This document shows positions 8,268 through 16,335 of a DNA stretch of 64,000 bases, piece by piece (position 1 is the first letter of the stretch; each line of letters opens with the position of its first letter). Where the stretch lies: positions 3,334,273 through 3,398,272 of the forward strand of contig NZ_CP010803.1 in NCBI RefSeq assembly GCF_000960975.1, given 5' to 3'. The notes beneath the pieces are model-generated. The model saw only the letters and a list, made by a program, of their open reading frames with translations. It ran no database searches and was not told the origin of the DNA. This DNA is from Martelella endophytica. GTDB taxonomy: Bacteria; Pseudomonadota; Alphaproteobacteria; Rhizobiales; Rhizobiaceae. Both the position numbers and the translations under genes were made by a program.

Positions 8268-9272
8268 ATGGCGAAGTTTGGGCTGGAGACATTGGTGGAT
8301 GTGCTGAAGGCGGTGGGGGAGCCCACGCGGCTGAGGCTGATCGCACTTCTCGCCGCGGGCGACCTGACGGTCTCCGATCTCACCGACATTCTCGGCCAGT
8401 CGCAGCCGCGCATTTCCCGCCACCTAAAGCTCCTCGGCGAGGCCGGCCTGATCGATCGCTATCAGGAGGGCGCCTGGGCCTATTTCCGGCTGAAGGAAGA
8501 GGGCGGGGCGGCGGGCCTGGTGCGTGAACTGCTGAAGCATGCCTCCGAGGATGATTCCGCGCTCCGCCGCGATGCCGCGCGGCTTGCGGCGGTCAAGGAG
8601 GCGCGCGCGGAAAAGGCGCAGGCCTATTTCGCCCGCCACGCCGGCGAGTGGGACGAGATGCGGCGGCTGCATATTTCCGAAGCGGAAGTCGAAGCCTGTC
8701 TTGTGAAGCTGATCGGCACCAAGAGGGTCGAAAGCGTGCTCGATCTCGGCACGGGCACCGGCCGCATGCTGCTGCTTTTGAAGGATGTCTACCGCCGCGC
8801 TGTCGGCGTCGACGCGAGCCGCGACATGCTTTCCGTTGCTCGCGCCAATCTCGACGCCGCCGGCCTGACGCGGGCCGTGGTGCGTTTCGGCGACATTCTC
8901 AATCTGCCTCTGGAGAACGAGGATTTCGATCTCGTCATCGTTCATCAGGTGCTGCATTTCCTGGAGAATCCAGAGGTCGCGATCCGCGAGGCGGCGCGCG
9001 TGATGCGGCCGGGCGGGCGGCTCGCGGTTATCGATTTCGCGCCCCACGATCTGGAGCACCTGCGCGCCGAACACGCCCATTTGCGGCTCGGCTTTTCCCA
9101 TCAGGCGATGTCCGACTGGATGCGGGCGGCCGGCCTTGAGGTCGATCAGGTGGTCGATCTGCCCTTTGCGGGCGATGCCAAGCGGTCGCTGACGGTGACC
9201 GTCTGGCTCGCCCATGATCCGCGCGTGCTGATGGCGGCTGCGGACGAGAACACATTTTCGAGGAGTGTCTGA
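8268..9272 (+). CDS. ArsR-type winged-helix regulator fused to SAM-dependent methyltransferase
   Basis: 334-residue two-domain protein. Residues 1-90 form an ArsR wHTH (VGEPTRLRLIALLAAGDLTV, then LGQSQPRISRHLKLL). The remainder is a class I methyltransferase fold with motif I VLDLGTGTGRM near residue 160, VGVDASRDML, and NPEVAIREAARVMRPGG. No metal-binding Cys pair is evident in the wHTH, so SAM or SAH sensing through the methyltransferase fold is more likely than metal sensing. Its position 4 bp ahead of metF and the palindrome at 8227 suggest control of methionine/SAM recycling, as described for SahR-type ArsR regulators. The sensing role is inference, and true methyltransferase activity is possible. 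Confidence 0.85.
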   Translation: MAKFGLETLVDVLKAVGEPTRLRLIALLAAGDLTVSDLTDILGQSQPRISRHLKLLGEAGLIDRYQEGAWAYFRLKEEGGAAGLVRELLKHASEDDSALRRDAARLAAVKEARAEKAQAYFARHAGEWDEMRRLHISEAEVEACLVKLIGTKRVESVLDLGTGTGRMLLLLKDVYRRAVGVDASRDMLSVARANLDAAGLTRAVVRFGDILNLPLENEDFDLVIVHQVLHFLENPEVAIREAARVMRPGGRLAVIDFAPHDLEHLRAEHAHLRLGFSHQAMSDWMRAAGLEVDQVVDLPFAGDAKRSLTVTVWLAHDPRVLMAAADENTFSRSV

Positions 9273-9276
9273 ACCA

Positions 9277-10197
9277 ATGTCTGAGTTGAACCCCTCGCGC
9301 GAACGCGCGATCGGCTTTTCGTTCGAGTTTTTTCCGCCGAAGACACCCGAAGCGGAGGCTGGCTGGTGGCGCGCGGTTCAGGCGCTGACGGCCTATGAGC
9401 CCGAGTTCGTGTCGGTGACCTATGGCGCCGGCGCGACCAGCCGTGCCCCGACCTTTGCCGCCGTCAAGCGCCTTCTCGACGAGACCCCGCTCGTCACCGC
9501 CTCGCACCTCACCGTCGTCAAGGCGACGAAGGCAGAGGTCGATGAGGTGGTCCACAGCTTCAGGAACGCCGGCGTGAAGCGCTTCGTGGCGCTGCGGGGC
9601 GATGCGCCCGGTGGCGTTGGCGCAGCCTATCAGCCGCATCCGGGCGGTTACGAAAACGGCGCGGCGCTGGTTGCCGGGCTGAAGGCGATCGACGACTTCG
9701 ACATTTCCGTCTCCGCCTATCCCGAGAAGCATCCGGAAAGCGCCGACCGCGCCGCCGATATCGCCATGCTCAAGGCCAAGGCCGACAACGGCGCCGACCG
9801 GGCGCTGACCCAGTTCTTCTTCGAAAACGACACGTTCGAGGATTATCTCGGTGACGTCCGCCGGGCCGGCATCGAAATCCCGGTCGTGCCCGGCATCATG
9901 CCGGTGCAGAACATCCGCCAGCTGCGCAATTTCGCGGGCCGTTGCGGCGCTATCATTCCCGACTGGATGGCACGTCGTTTCGAGGGCTACGAGGATGATG
10001 CCACGGCCCATTTCGAGATCGCCGCAGACCTTGCGGCCGAACAGGTGCTCGACCTGCAGAAGCGCGGGCTTACCGAATTCCATTTCTACACGATGAACCG
10101 TTCGAAGCTGATGGAAGCGGTGTTCGAGCGGCTCGGCATCGGGCCGAGGATTGCCGGCGGCGTTGCGGGGGCAGAGCTGCGGTCCCCGGCCGTCTAG
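9277..10197 (+). CDS. metF: 5,10-methylenetetrahydrofolate reductase [NAD(P)H]
   Basis: FAD-dependent reduction of 5,10-methylene-THF to 5-methyl-THF for methionine synthesis. The 306-residue TIM barrel opens SFEFFPPKTPEAE and includes VSVTYGAGATSR, SAYPEKHPES and QFFFENDTFEDY, all MetF signatures. ATG 9277 follows CGAGGAG. A GTG at 9265 in the same frame would overlap the preceding gene and is less likely. It is coupled to the ArsR/methyltransferase regulator 4 bp upstream and is presumably controlled by it. Confidence 0.95.
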   Translation: MSELNPSRERAIGFSFEFFPPKTPEAEAGWWRAVQALTAYEPEFVSVTYGAGATSRAPTFAAVKRLLDETPLVTASHLTVVKATKAEVDEVVHSFRNAGVKRFVALRGDAPGGVGAAYQPHPGGYENGAALVAGLKAIDDFDISVSAYPEKHPESADRAADIAMLKAKADNGADRALTQFFFENDTFEDYLGDVRRAGIEIPVVPGIMPVQNIRQLRNFAGRCGAIIPDWMARRFEGYEDDATAHFEIAADLAAEQVLDLQKRGLTEFHFYTMNRSKLMEAVFERLGIGPRIAGGVAGAELRSPAV

Positions 10198-10255
10198 CGG
10201 GTTCGGAACTGGAAAATGTCGGCCGGCCCTGAGGGCCGGCCCCGGATTCTATGCC

Positions 10256-12136
10256 TCAATCGGCCATTCCGGCCTCGTATTCGGCGGAAAGCGTCAGCCA
10301 TTCTTCTTCGGCCTTGGCGAGTTCCGCGACCGCGTTGGCGCGGGCCTGGAGCATCACCTTCGCCTTTTCCGGCGCCTTTGCGTAAAGTTTCGGATCGGCG
10401 AGATCGGCGTCGAGCTTGGCGACGATCTCGGTGATCTTGGCGGTCTTGCGCTCGGCCGTGTCGATCTTCTTCTTCAGCGGCGCCAGCGCCGCCCTGCGGT
10501 CGGCGGCGGATTTGCGCTGGACCGATTTCGACTTCGGCTCCTCCGGCTCGACCTTCGCGGACTTCTGCTTGCCGCCGGAGACGATCAGCGTGCGGTAATC
10601 CTCGAGATCGCCGTCATAGGTCTTCACCGTGCCGCCATGCACCAGCCACAGCCGGTCCACGGTCGCCTCGATCAGGTGGCGGTCGTGCGAGATCAGGATC
10701 ACGGCGCCCGGATAGTCATTCAGCGCCTGCACCAGCGCGTTGCGGCTGTCGATGTCGAGGTGGTTGGTCGGCTCGTCGAGGATCAGCAGGTTGGGCGCAT
10801 GGAAGGCCGCAAGGCCCATCAGCAACCGCGCCTTCTCGCCGCCTGACAGATCGCGGGCGGGCGTATCCATCTTCTCCGTCGCCAACCCCATCTGCGCCAC
10901 ACGGGCGCGCACCTTTGCCTCCGGCACGGTCGGCATCAGCTTGCGCACATGGGCGACCGCGCTTTCATCGGGCACGAGGTCGTCGATCTGGTGCTGGGCG
11001 AAGAAGCCGGTCGAAAGGTTGGGGGCAAGCTTCAGCGTGCCCGATTCCGGTTTCAGCCGGCCGGAAATGAACTTTGCGAAGGTCGACTTGCCGTTGCCGT
11101 TGGCGCCGAGCAGCGCAATGCGGTCGTCATTGTCGATGCGCAGGTTGAGGTCGGTCAGGATCGGCTTGCCCGGCGTGTAGCCGACGGCGCCATCCTCGAT
11201 AGCGATGATCGGGGAGGCGGGTTGCTTTTCCGGCTCAGGGAAGGAGAAGCCCTGGACATGGTCCTCGATGACCGCAGCGACCGTGCCCATCCGCTCCAGC
11301 GCCTTGACGCGGCTTTGCGCCTGGCGGGCCTTGGAGGCCTTGGCCTTGAAGCGGTCGATGAAACTCTGCAGGTGCTTGCGCTGCGCCTCATTCTTGGCGC
11401 GCGCCTTCATCTGCAATTCGTCGGCTTCCGCCTTCTGCCGCTCGAACTGGTCGTAAGAGCCGCGATAGAAGGTGAGCTTGCGCTGATCGAGGTGGATGAT
11501 GGCGTTGGCGGCCGTGTTCAGAAGGTCGCGGTCATGCGAGATGATGATGACGCTGTAGGGATAGCGGCGGATATAGTCCTCCAGCCACAGCGTGCCCTCG
11601 AGATCGAGATAGTTGGTCGGCTCGTCGAGGAGCAGAAGGTCGGGCTCGGAAAACAACACCGCAGCAAGAGCGACGCGCATCCGCCAGCCGCCGGAAAAGG
11701 AGGAGGCCGGACGCTTCTGCGCGTCCTCGTCGAAGCCGAGGCCGGAGAGGATGCTTGCGGCCCGCGCTTCTGCCGAATGCGCGCCGATATCGACGAGCCG
11801 GGTCTGGATATCGGCAATGCGGTGCGGATCGGTGGCGGTTTCCGCCTCCGTCATCAGGGCGGCGCGCTCCTTGTCGGCGGCGAGCACGATCTCGATCAGA
11901 GCGTCCTCGGTACCCGGCGCCTCCTGCGCCGCCTGGCCAATGCGTGCCTTCTTCGGCAGCGAGACGCTACCGGTCTCCGGCGACAGCGCGCCGGTCAGCA
12001 CCTTGAACAGCGTCGACTTGCCGGCGCCATTGCGGCCGACAAGGCCCGCCCTCATGCCATCGGGGATGGAGACGGAGGCGTTTTCAATCAGCAGGCGTCC
12101 GGCGATGCGGACGGAGAGGTCGGATATGGAAATCAT
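10256..12136 (-). CDS. ABC-F family ATP-binding protein (Uup/YheS-like)
   Basis: Soluble duplicated ATPase of the ABC-F type acting on ribosomes. There are two ABC domains (Walker A GRNGAGKST near residue 37 and GANGNGKST near 330; signatures FSGGWRMRV and LSGGEKARL; Walker [13 protein letters not shown] and [12 protein letters not shown]). An interdomain arm lies between them. A charged C-terminal coiled coil (last ~80 residues, LAPLKKKIDTAERKTAKI onward) is typical of Uup/YheS members and not of EttA. ATG 12136 (MISISDLSV) is preferred over the in-frame start at 12172, which would overlap the DinB stop codon. It is likely co-transcribed with the DinB gene upstream. Confidence 0.9.
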   Translation of the reverse strand: MISISDLSVRIAGRLLIENASVSIPDGMRAGLVGRNGAGKSTLFKVLTGALSPETGSVSLPKKARIGQAAQEAPGTEDALIEIVLAADKERAALMTEAETATDPHRIADIQTRLVDIGAHSAEARAASILSGLGFDEDAQKRPASSFSGGWRMRVALAAVLFSEPDLLLLDEPTNYLDLEGTLWLEDYIRRYPYSVIIISHDRDLLNTAANAIIHLDQRKLTFYRGSYDQFERQKAEADELQMKARAKNEAQRKHLQSFIDRFKAKASKARQAQSRVKALERMGTVAAVIEDHVQGFSFPEPEKQPASPIIAIEDGAVGYTPGKPILTDLNLRIDNDDRIALLGANGNGKSTFAKFISGRLKPESGTLKLAPNLSTGFFAQHQIDDLVPDESAVAHVRKLMPTVPEAKVRARVAQMGLATEKMDTPARDLSGGEKARLLMGLAAFHAPNLLILDEPTNHLDIDSRNALVQALNDYPGAVILISHDRHLIEATVDRLWLVHGGTVKTYDGDLEDYRTLIVSGGKQKSAKVEPEEPKSKSVQRKSAADRRAALAPLKKKIDTAERKTAKITEIVAKLDADLADPKLYAKAPEKAKVMLQARANAVAELAKAEEEWLTLSAEYEAGMAD

Positions 12137-12168
12137 GACCGCGGTTTTGTCTGAAACCGCGGGACTTT

Positions 12169-12693
12169 TCAAGCGGCGGCTTGCGCGAACGGCTTTCCTT
12201 CATCGGTTCGCAGGAAATAGATGAGATCGAGGGCCAGAGAGGGGCGGTCGAGGACGGTCAGCATCATGTGGATCTGGCCGCGATGATGGGTCTGGTGGTT
12301 GAAGAAATGGGAAAGCGTGATCGCGTAGCGGTCGGTGTAGAGCTGGGGCGGGTTGCCGCGCTTGTAGGAGAACGTGCCTTCGACGGCGTCTCCCAGCCCG
12401 CCAATGAACGCCACGATGTCGGCGTCAGTCTGTTCCCGCGCTGCCCGCAGTCCGGCGAAATCGTCGTAGAGAATGGTGTCGAGCGCGCCCGGCGCGGGGT
12501 TCTCGCCGGCAAAGCGCGCCAGCCACAGCCGGTCGGCAAAGAGAACGTGGTTCAGCGTCTCGTGAACCGAGCGAAAGAACGCGCCGAGATCGCGGCGATA
12601 CTCCTCATCGGAAAGTGTAGCGGCGGCGTCATAGACAAGGCGGTTCGCCCAGGTGTTGTAGGCGGCAAACATGCGGTAATGCGACGACATCAT
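12169..12693 (-). CDS. DinB family protein
   Basis: 174-residue four-helix DinB/YfiT-type protein. The putative metal-binding triad is visible: a His in TLNHVLFADRLW (about residue 49) and the pair in HFFNHQTHHRGQ (about residues 129-137). DinB-fold proteins include thiol-dependent transferases (bacillithiol, mycothiol, glutathione) and damage-inducible proteins of unknown activity. It ends 32 bp before the ABC-F gene on the same strand. The reaction is unknown. The start is at 12693 or the next codon, another ATG. Confidence 0.85.
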   Translation of the reverse strand: MMSSHYRMFAAYNTWANRLVYDAAATLSDEEYRRDLGAFFRSVHETLNHVLFADRLWLARFAGENPAPGALDTILYDDFAGLRAAREQTDADIVAFIGGLGDAVEGTFSYKRGNPPQLYTDRYAITLSHFFNHQTHHRGQIHMMLTVLDRPSLALDLIYFLRTDEGKPFAQAAA

Positions 12694-12868
12694 AGTCCCT
12701 CCATTCTGGGATCATGATAATCCCAAGCTGATGCAGGGCGCTCATGAATTCTGCAGATGGTGACATTCATTGTGCTGATGCAGCGTCATTTGCCAGGGCA
12801 ATATGCCCCCTGCTGCTTGAATTTGATCGGAATGCGCGACACTCTTTGCCCACAACAGGGAGTTTACC

Positions 12869-13537
12869 ATGAGCCGTATCCTCTATTCGCTCTGTGGCGC
12901 CGATGCCTCGGCGCCGTTTTCCCCGCATTGCTGGAAGGTCGTTCTGGCGCTCAGGCACAAGGGGCTGGAGTTCACAGAAAGGCCAGTCGGCTTCACCGAA
13001 ATTCCGAAAGTCGAGAACGGCTTCTCGAAGACGGTGCCAATTCTGAAGGACGGCGACGCCCTGATATCGGACAGCTTTGCGATCGCGCTTTATCTGGAGC
13101 AGACCTATCCGGACGCACCTTCCCTGTTCAAAGGCGAGGGCGGGCTTGCCATGGCGCGTTTCGTGGAAGCCTGGTCGCTATCGACGCTCCATCCCGCCGT
13201 GACACGGATTGCGCTGAAAAACATCCACGACCGGTTGGCGCCCGCCGACCAGGCCTATTTCCGCGAAAGCCGTGAGGCGCGCCTCGGCGCCACGCTGGAA
13301 GAGGTGGCGACCGGCCGCGAGGCCGCCATTGCGGCCTTCCCGGAGAAACTAACTCCGCTCCGCAATATGCTAAAATTTCAGCCGTTTATCGGCGGAAGTG
13401 AACCTCTTTTCTCAGATTATATCGTCTTCGGTGCGTTCAAGTGGGCGAGCCAGACAGGCAATACCGAACTGCTGGATCCGAACGATCCCGTGACCAACTG
13501 GTACGAGCGGGTGGAGGCTTTCACCGAAAAAGGCTGA
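12869..13537 (+). CDS. Glutathione S-transferase family protein, beta-etherase (LigE)-like
   Basis: 222-residue GST with an N-terminal thioredoxin-fold domain (about 1-85) and a helical C-terminal domain. [18 protein letters not shown] with [21 protein letters not shown] resembles the etherase (LigE/LigG-like) GST branch rather than beta-class GSTs. Etherase-branch GSTs can cleave aryl-ether bonds in lignin-derived compounds with glutathione. No aromatic catabolism genes are nearby, so the substrate is unknown. ATG 12869 follows AGGGAG with good spacing. Confidence 0.85.
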   Translation: MSRILYSLCGADASAPFSPHCWKVVLALRHKGLEFTERPVGFTEIPKVENGFSKTVPILKDGDALISDSFAIALYLEQTYPDAPSLFKGEGGLAMARFVEAWSLSTLHPAVTRIALKNIHDRLAPADQAYFRESREARLGATLEEVATGREAAIAAFPEKLTPLRNMLKFQPFIGGSEPLFSDYIVFGAFKWASQTGNTELLDPNDPVTNWYERVEAFTEKG

Positions 13538-13643
13538 CGGAAGGGCGAAAACCTGGACATCACGGTTGTTCCGACGCTTCCATTTTGCCGAAAAGCCCTC
13601 TATACAGCGGCGAAATTTCCCCGAATGCCAGAGGACAATTGAT

Positions 13644-14066
13644 ATGGCTATTGAACGCACTTTCTCGATGATCAAGCCTGACGCCACCAAGCGCAACCTG
13701 ACCGGCGCCATCACCAAGGTCTTCGAGGACAACGGCCTCCGCGTCGTTGCTTCCAAGCGCGTGTGGATGGCAAAGCGCGAGGCCGAGGCCTTTTACGCCG
13801 AGCACAAGGAACGTCCCTTCTTCGGCGAACTCGTCGAATTCATGTGCTCGGGCCCGACCATCGTGCAGGTTCTGGAAGGCGAAAACGCCGTTCTGAAGAA
13901 CCGCGAGATCATGGGCGCCACCAATCCGGAAAAGGCCGACGAAGGCACGATCCGCAAGACCTTTGCCCTCTCCATGGGCGAGAACTCGGTTCACGGCTCC
14001 GATGCTCCGGAAACCGCCAAGCGCGAAATCGGCTTCTGGTTCTCCGAAACCGAAATCGTCGGCTGA
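13644..14066 (+). CDS. ndk: Nucleoside diphosphate kinase
   Basis: Transfers the gamma-phosphate of ATP to NDPs through a phosphohistidine. The 140-residue protein has the standard length and opening ([17 protein letters not shown]). The active-site His is in [20 protein letters not shown], and the nucleotide-binding [11 protein letters not shown] is present. ATG 13644 is chosen because it gives the canonical N-terminus, although the frame opens upstream. It is followed by a strong terminator at 14098. Confidence 0.97.
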   Translation: MAIERTFSMIKPDATKRNLTGAITKVFEDNGLRVVASKRVWMAKREAEAFYAEHKERPFFGELVEFMCSGPTIVQVLEGENAVLKNREIMGATNPEKADEGTIRKTFALSMGENSVHGSDAPETAKREIGFWFSETEIVG

Positions 14067-14097
14067 AGCCATTCATTCCGGCATTTCTGCCCCTTTG

Positions 14098-14125
14098 AAA
14101 CCCGCGGTTCTGCCGCGGGTTTTTT
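14098..14125 (+). terminator. Intrinsic terminator of ndk
   Basis: Perfect GC-rich stem AAACCCGCGG/CCGCGGGTTT with loop TTCTG followed by a run of six T. It lies 32 bp after the ndk stop codon and just before the convergent isocyanide hydratase-like gene. Confidence 0.9.
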
Positions 14126-14127
14126 CG

Positions 14128-14835
14128 TCAGCCCTTGCGGGCGTTGAGGCGTTCGGCGGCGCGCTCACTGGCGGAGCGGCGGCTCGACTGGAACATGTGC
14201 AGGCGAGCGCGGACGCTGTCGACGATCTCCGGCGGGGCGGTCTTCGGCGAGCCGCAATTGTAGGGCGGCTGCGGGTCGTATTCCATCTGCAGCTGGATGC
14301 GCTGCGCGGTCTCGCGGTCGCTCAGTTCCTCGACCACCTTCAGGGCGAAGTCGATGCCGGAGGTCACGCCGGCGCCGGTGATCCGGTTGCGGTCGATGAC
14401 GACGCGCTCTTCCACCGGCGTCGCGCCGAAGAGGGAGAGATGATCGAGCGAGGTCCAGTGGCTGGTGGCCTTGTAGCCCTTCAGCAGACCGGCAGCCCCC
14501 AAGACCAGCGAACCGGTACAGACCGAAGTGACGAGCTTGCAGCCCGGCGCGATGCGGCGCAGGAAGTTCAGCGTCTCGTCATCATCCATCAGCGCGATCT
14601 GGCCGGGGCCGCCCGGCACGCAGATGATATCAAGGCTCTCACACTGGCCGAAGGTCATGTTGGGCAGGATCCTGAGGCCACGATCGACGATGACCGGGTC
14701 GAGGTTCTTCCACAGGAGCTTCACCTCGACACCCTGCATCCGGTTCAGCACATCCGCGGGGCCGAACAGGTCGAGCTGGGTAAAACCGGGATAGAGGATG
14801 AAGCCGACTGTGCAGGACGCGGCGCTGGCTGGCAT
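14128..14835 (-). CDS. DJ-1/PfpI family protein, isocyanide hydratase-like
   Basis: 235-residue DJ-1/PfpI-fold protein. The nucleophile elbow SVCTGSLVLGAAGLLKG (catalytic Cys) and the GFILYPGFTQLDLFGPADVL opening closely resemble Pseudomonas isocyanide hydratase (N-formamide formation from isonitriles). The rest (RITGAGVTSGIDFAL, QLQMEYDPQPPYNCGSP) follows the same pattern, so this subfamily is favoured over AraC-associated GATase1 domains. The frame is open farther upstream, but ATG 14835 gives the family N-terminus. No isonitrile-synthesis genes are nearby, so the physiological substrate is open. Confidence 0.85.
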   Translation of the reverse strand: MPASAASCTVGFILYPGFTQLDLFGPADVLNRMQGVEVKLLWKNLDPVIVDRGLRILPNMTFGQCESLDIICVPGGPGQIALMDDDETLNFLRRIAPGCKLVTSVCTGSLVLGAAGLLKGYKATSHWTSLDHLSLFGATPVEERVVIDRNRITGAGVTSGIDFALKVVEELSDRETAQRIQLQMEYDPQPPYNCGSPKTAPPEIVDSVRARLHMFQSSRRSASERAAERLNARKG

Positions 14836-14935
14836 GATGGTTCTCTTTCGGTGTGGAGCATCAAATCGTTTTGAACAAGGATAGTGCTTCCGTTCTGAAG
14901 GGCAAGGTCGACGATAGACGGCAATCGCGACGTTT

Positions 14936-15391
14936 TTATTGCCAGCGTTTGCGGGCGGTCTCGTCCGCCTCGCGCGCGTCGACCCAGCCGCCGTCACCAC
15001 CCGCAGCAAGATGCTCCTTCTTCCAGAAGGGGGCGACGGTCTTGAGGAAGTCCATGACGAAACTGGCGCCGTCGAAGGCGGCCTGTCGGTGACTTGCCGC
15101 GGCGATGACCAGCACGATGTTGTCACCGGGCAGGATGCGGCCGTAGCGATGAATGGCGGTGATGCCCAGAAGGTCGAAGCGGCGCACGGCCTCTTCCGAG
15201 ATCCGCGTGATTTCGGCTTCCGCCATGCCTGGGTAATGCTCAAGCTCGAGCGCGGACAGCTTGCCCTTTTCATCGCGACAGTGGCCGGTGAAGCTGACGG
15301 TCGCGCCGATGTCGGTACGGCCTTCGGTCATGGCCCGCAGTTCGGCGGTGATATCGAAATCATCGGGCTGCACCCTGACGGTGACGGTCAT
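14936..15391 (-). CDS. moaE: Molybdopterin synthase catalytic subunit
   Basis: Large subunit of molybdopterin synthase, inserting dithiolene sulfur into cyclic pyranopterin monophosphate with MoaD as sulfur donor. The 151-residue protein contains GATVSFTGHCRDE, ALELEHYPGMAE, IHRYGRI and the conserved PFWKKEH (catalytic Lys). It is downstream of moaD with a 3-bp gap. Molybdopterin cofactor serves enzymes such as nitrate reductase; FeMo-co of nitrogenase is made by a separate route. Confidence 0.96.
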   Translation of the reverse strand: MTVTVRVQPDDFDITAELRAMTEGRTDIGATVSFTGHCRDEKGKLSALELEHYPGMAEAEITRISEEAVRRFDLLGITAIHRYGRILPGDNIVLVIAAASHRQAAFDGASFVMDFLKTVAPFWKKEHLAAGGDGGWVDAREADETARKRWQ

Positions 15392-15394
15392 GGC

Positions 15395-15649
15395 TCAGCC
15401 GCCCGTCATTGGCGGAAACAGCGCGATTTCCCGCGCCGCACCGAGCTTCTCGTCATGTTCGGCATGGACCTTGTCGAGGGCAACGCGGATGACGTCGGGC
15501 TCGCAGAGCGCCACGGCGTAGTTGTCGCCGCGGGCTTGTAGGAAGGTCAGAAGATCGCTCACCTTCTCGATATCGTCGGGAAGGGCGATTTCTTCCTCGG
15601 CCGTGCCGATGCGTTCGCGAACCCAGGCGAAATAGACGAGCTTGGTCAT
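15395..15649 (-). CDS. moaD: Molybdopterin synthase sulfur carrier subunit
   Basis: 84-residue ubiquitin-fold sulfur carrier ending in the essential Gly-Gly (FPPMTGG), which is thiocarboxylated for sulfur transfer to MoaE. The opening VYFAWVRERIGTAEEEIALP is typical of MoaD. Its start overlaps the pgsA stop codon by 4 bp (ATGA), and moaE follows 3 bp later, so the three are one operon. Confidence 0.96.
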   Translation of the reverse strand: MTKLVYFAWVRERIGTAEEEIALPDDIEKVSDLLTFLQARGDNYAVALCEPDVIRVALDKVHAEHDEKLGAAREIALFPPMTGG

Positions 15650-16242
15650 CGTTCGGCCTCCACGACATGTTTCAGCCCGGCGCGGAAATAGTCATAGCCG
15701 GTATACATGGTCAGCGCGGCCGCGACCCAGAGCAGAACAATGCCGGACTCTGTCGTGTACGGAAATACCTTGTCGCCGGCCGGACCGGCGAGCAGCAGGC
15801 CGATCGCGATCATCTGGAAGGTCGTCTTCCATTTGGCGATGCGGGTGACCGGCACGGAGACCTTTAGGCCCGCGAGATATTCCCGAAGGCCGGAGACCAG
15901 CACCTCGCGGCAGAGAATGATGATTGCCGCCCAAAGCGACCAGCCGGCAATGGTGCGCTCGACATCGGCGGCGAGCAGCAGCAGGCAGGTGGATACCAGA
16001 AGCTTGTCGGCAATCGGATCGAGCATCCGGCCGATATTCGAGGTCTGATTCCAGGCGCGCGCCAGATAGCCATCGAAGAAGTCGGTAATCGAGGCGATCA
16101 GAAAGATCGTCAGCGCCGCCCAGCGGGCGAAATCGGAGCTGGAGAGCTTTCCCTCAAGGAAAAAGCACAGCACGATGAGCGGCACGGCAAGAATGCGCCC
16201 ATAGGTCAGGAGATTGGGGAGATTGTAAGCTTTCGATGCCAT
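15646..16242 (-). CDS. pgsA: CDP-diacylglycerol--glycerol-3-phosphate 3-phosphatidyltransferase
   Basis: Integral membrane enzyme making phosphatidylglycerophosphate, the first committed step to phosphatidylglycerol and cardiolipin. The CDP-alcohol phosphatidyltransferase motif DG-x2-AR-x8-G-x3-D-x3-D is visible in FFDGYLARAWNQ followed by GRMLDPIAD. NLLTYGRILAVPLIVLCFFL opens the first membrane segment. The 198-residue length is normal. ATG 16242 (MASKAYNLPN) is preferred to the in-frame start at 16302. It sits between uvrC (93 bp upstream) and moaD (4-bp overlap), a common rhizobial order. Confidence 0.95.
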   Translation of the reverse strand: MASKAYNLPNLLTYGRILAVPLIVLCFFLEGKLSSSDFARWAALTIFLIASITDFFDGYLARAWNQTSNIGRMLDPIADKLLVSTCLLLLAADVERTIAGWSLWAAIIILCREVLVSGLREYLAGLKVSVPVTRIAKWKTTFQMIAIGLLLAGPAGDKVFPYTTESGIVLLWVAAALTMYTGYDYFRAGLKHVVEAER

Positions 16243-16335
16243 GGCGTCTTCCGTCCTGTCGCATCTCGCCGGATCGGGGCCGATGCGCTTTCCGTCACAC
16301 ATAAACCTTTGACGCGCCGCCGCAAGCGGTGCGCG

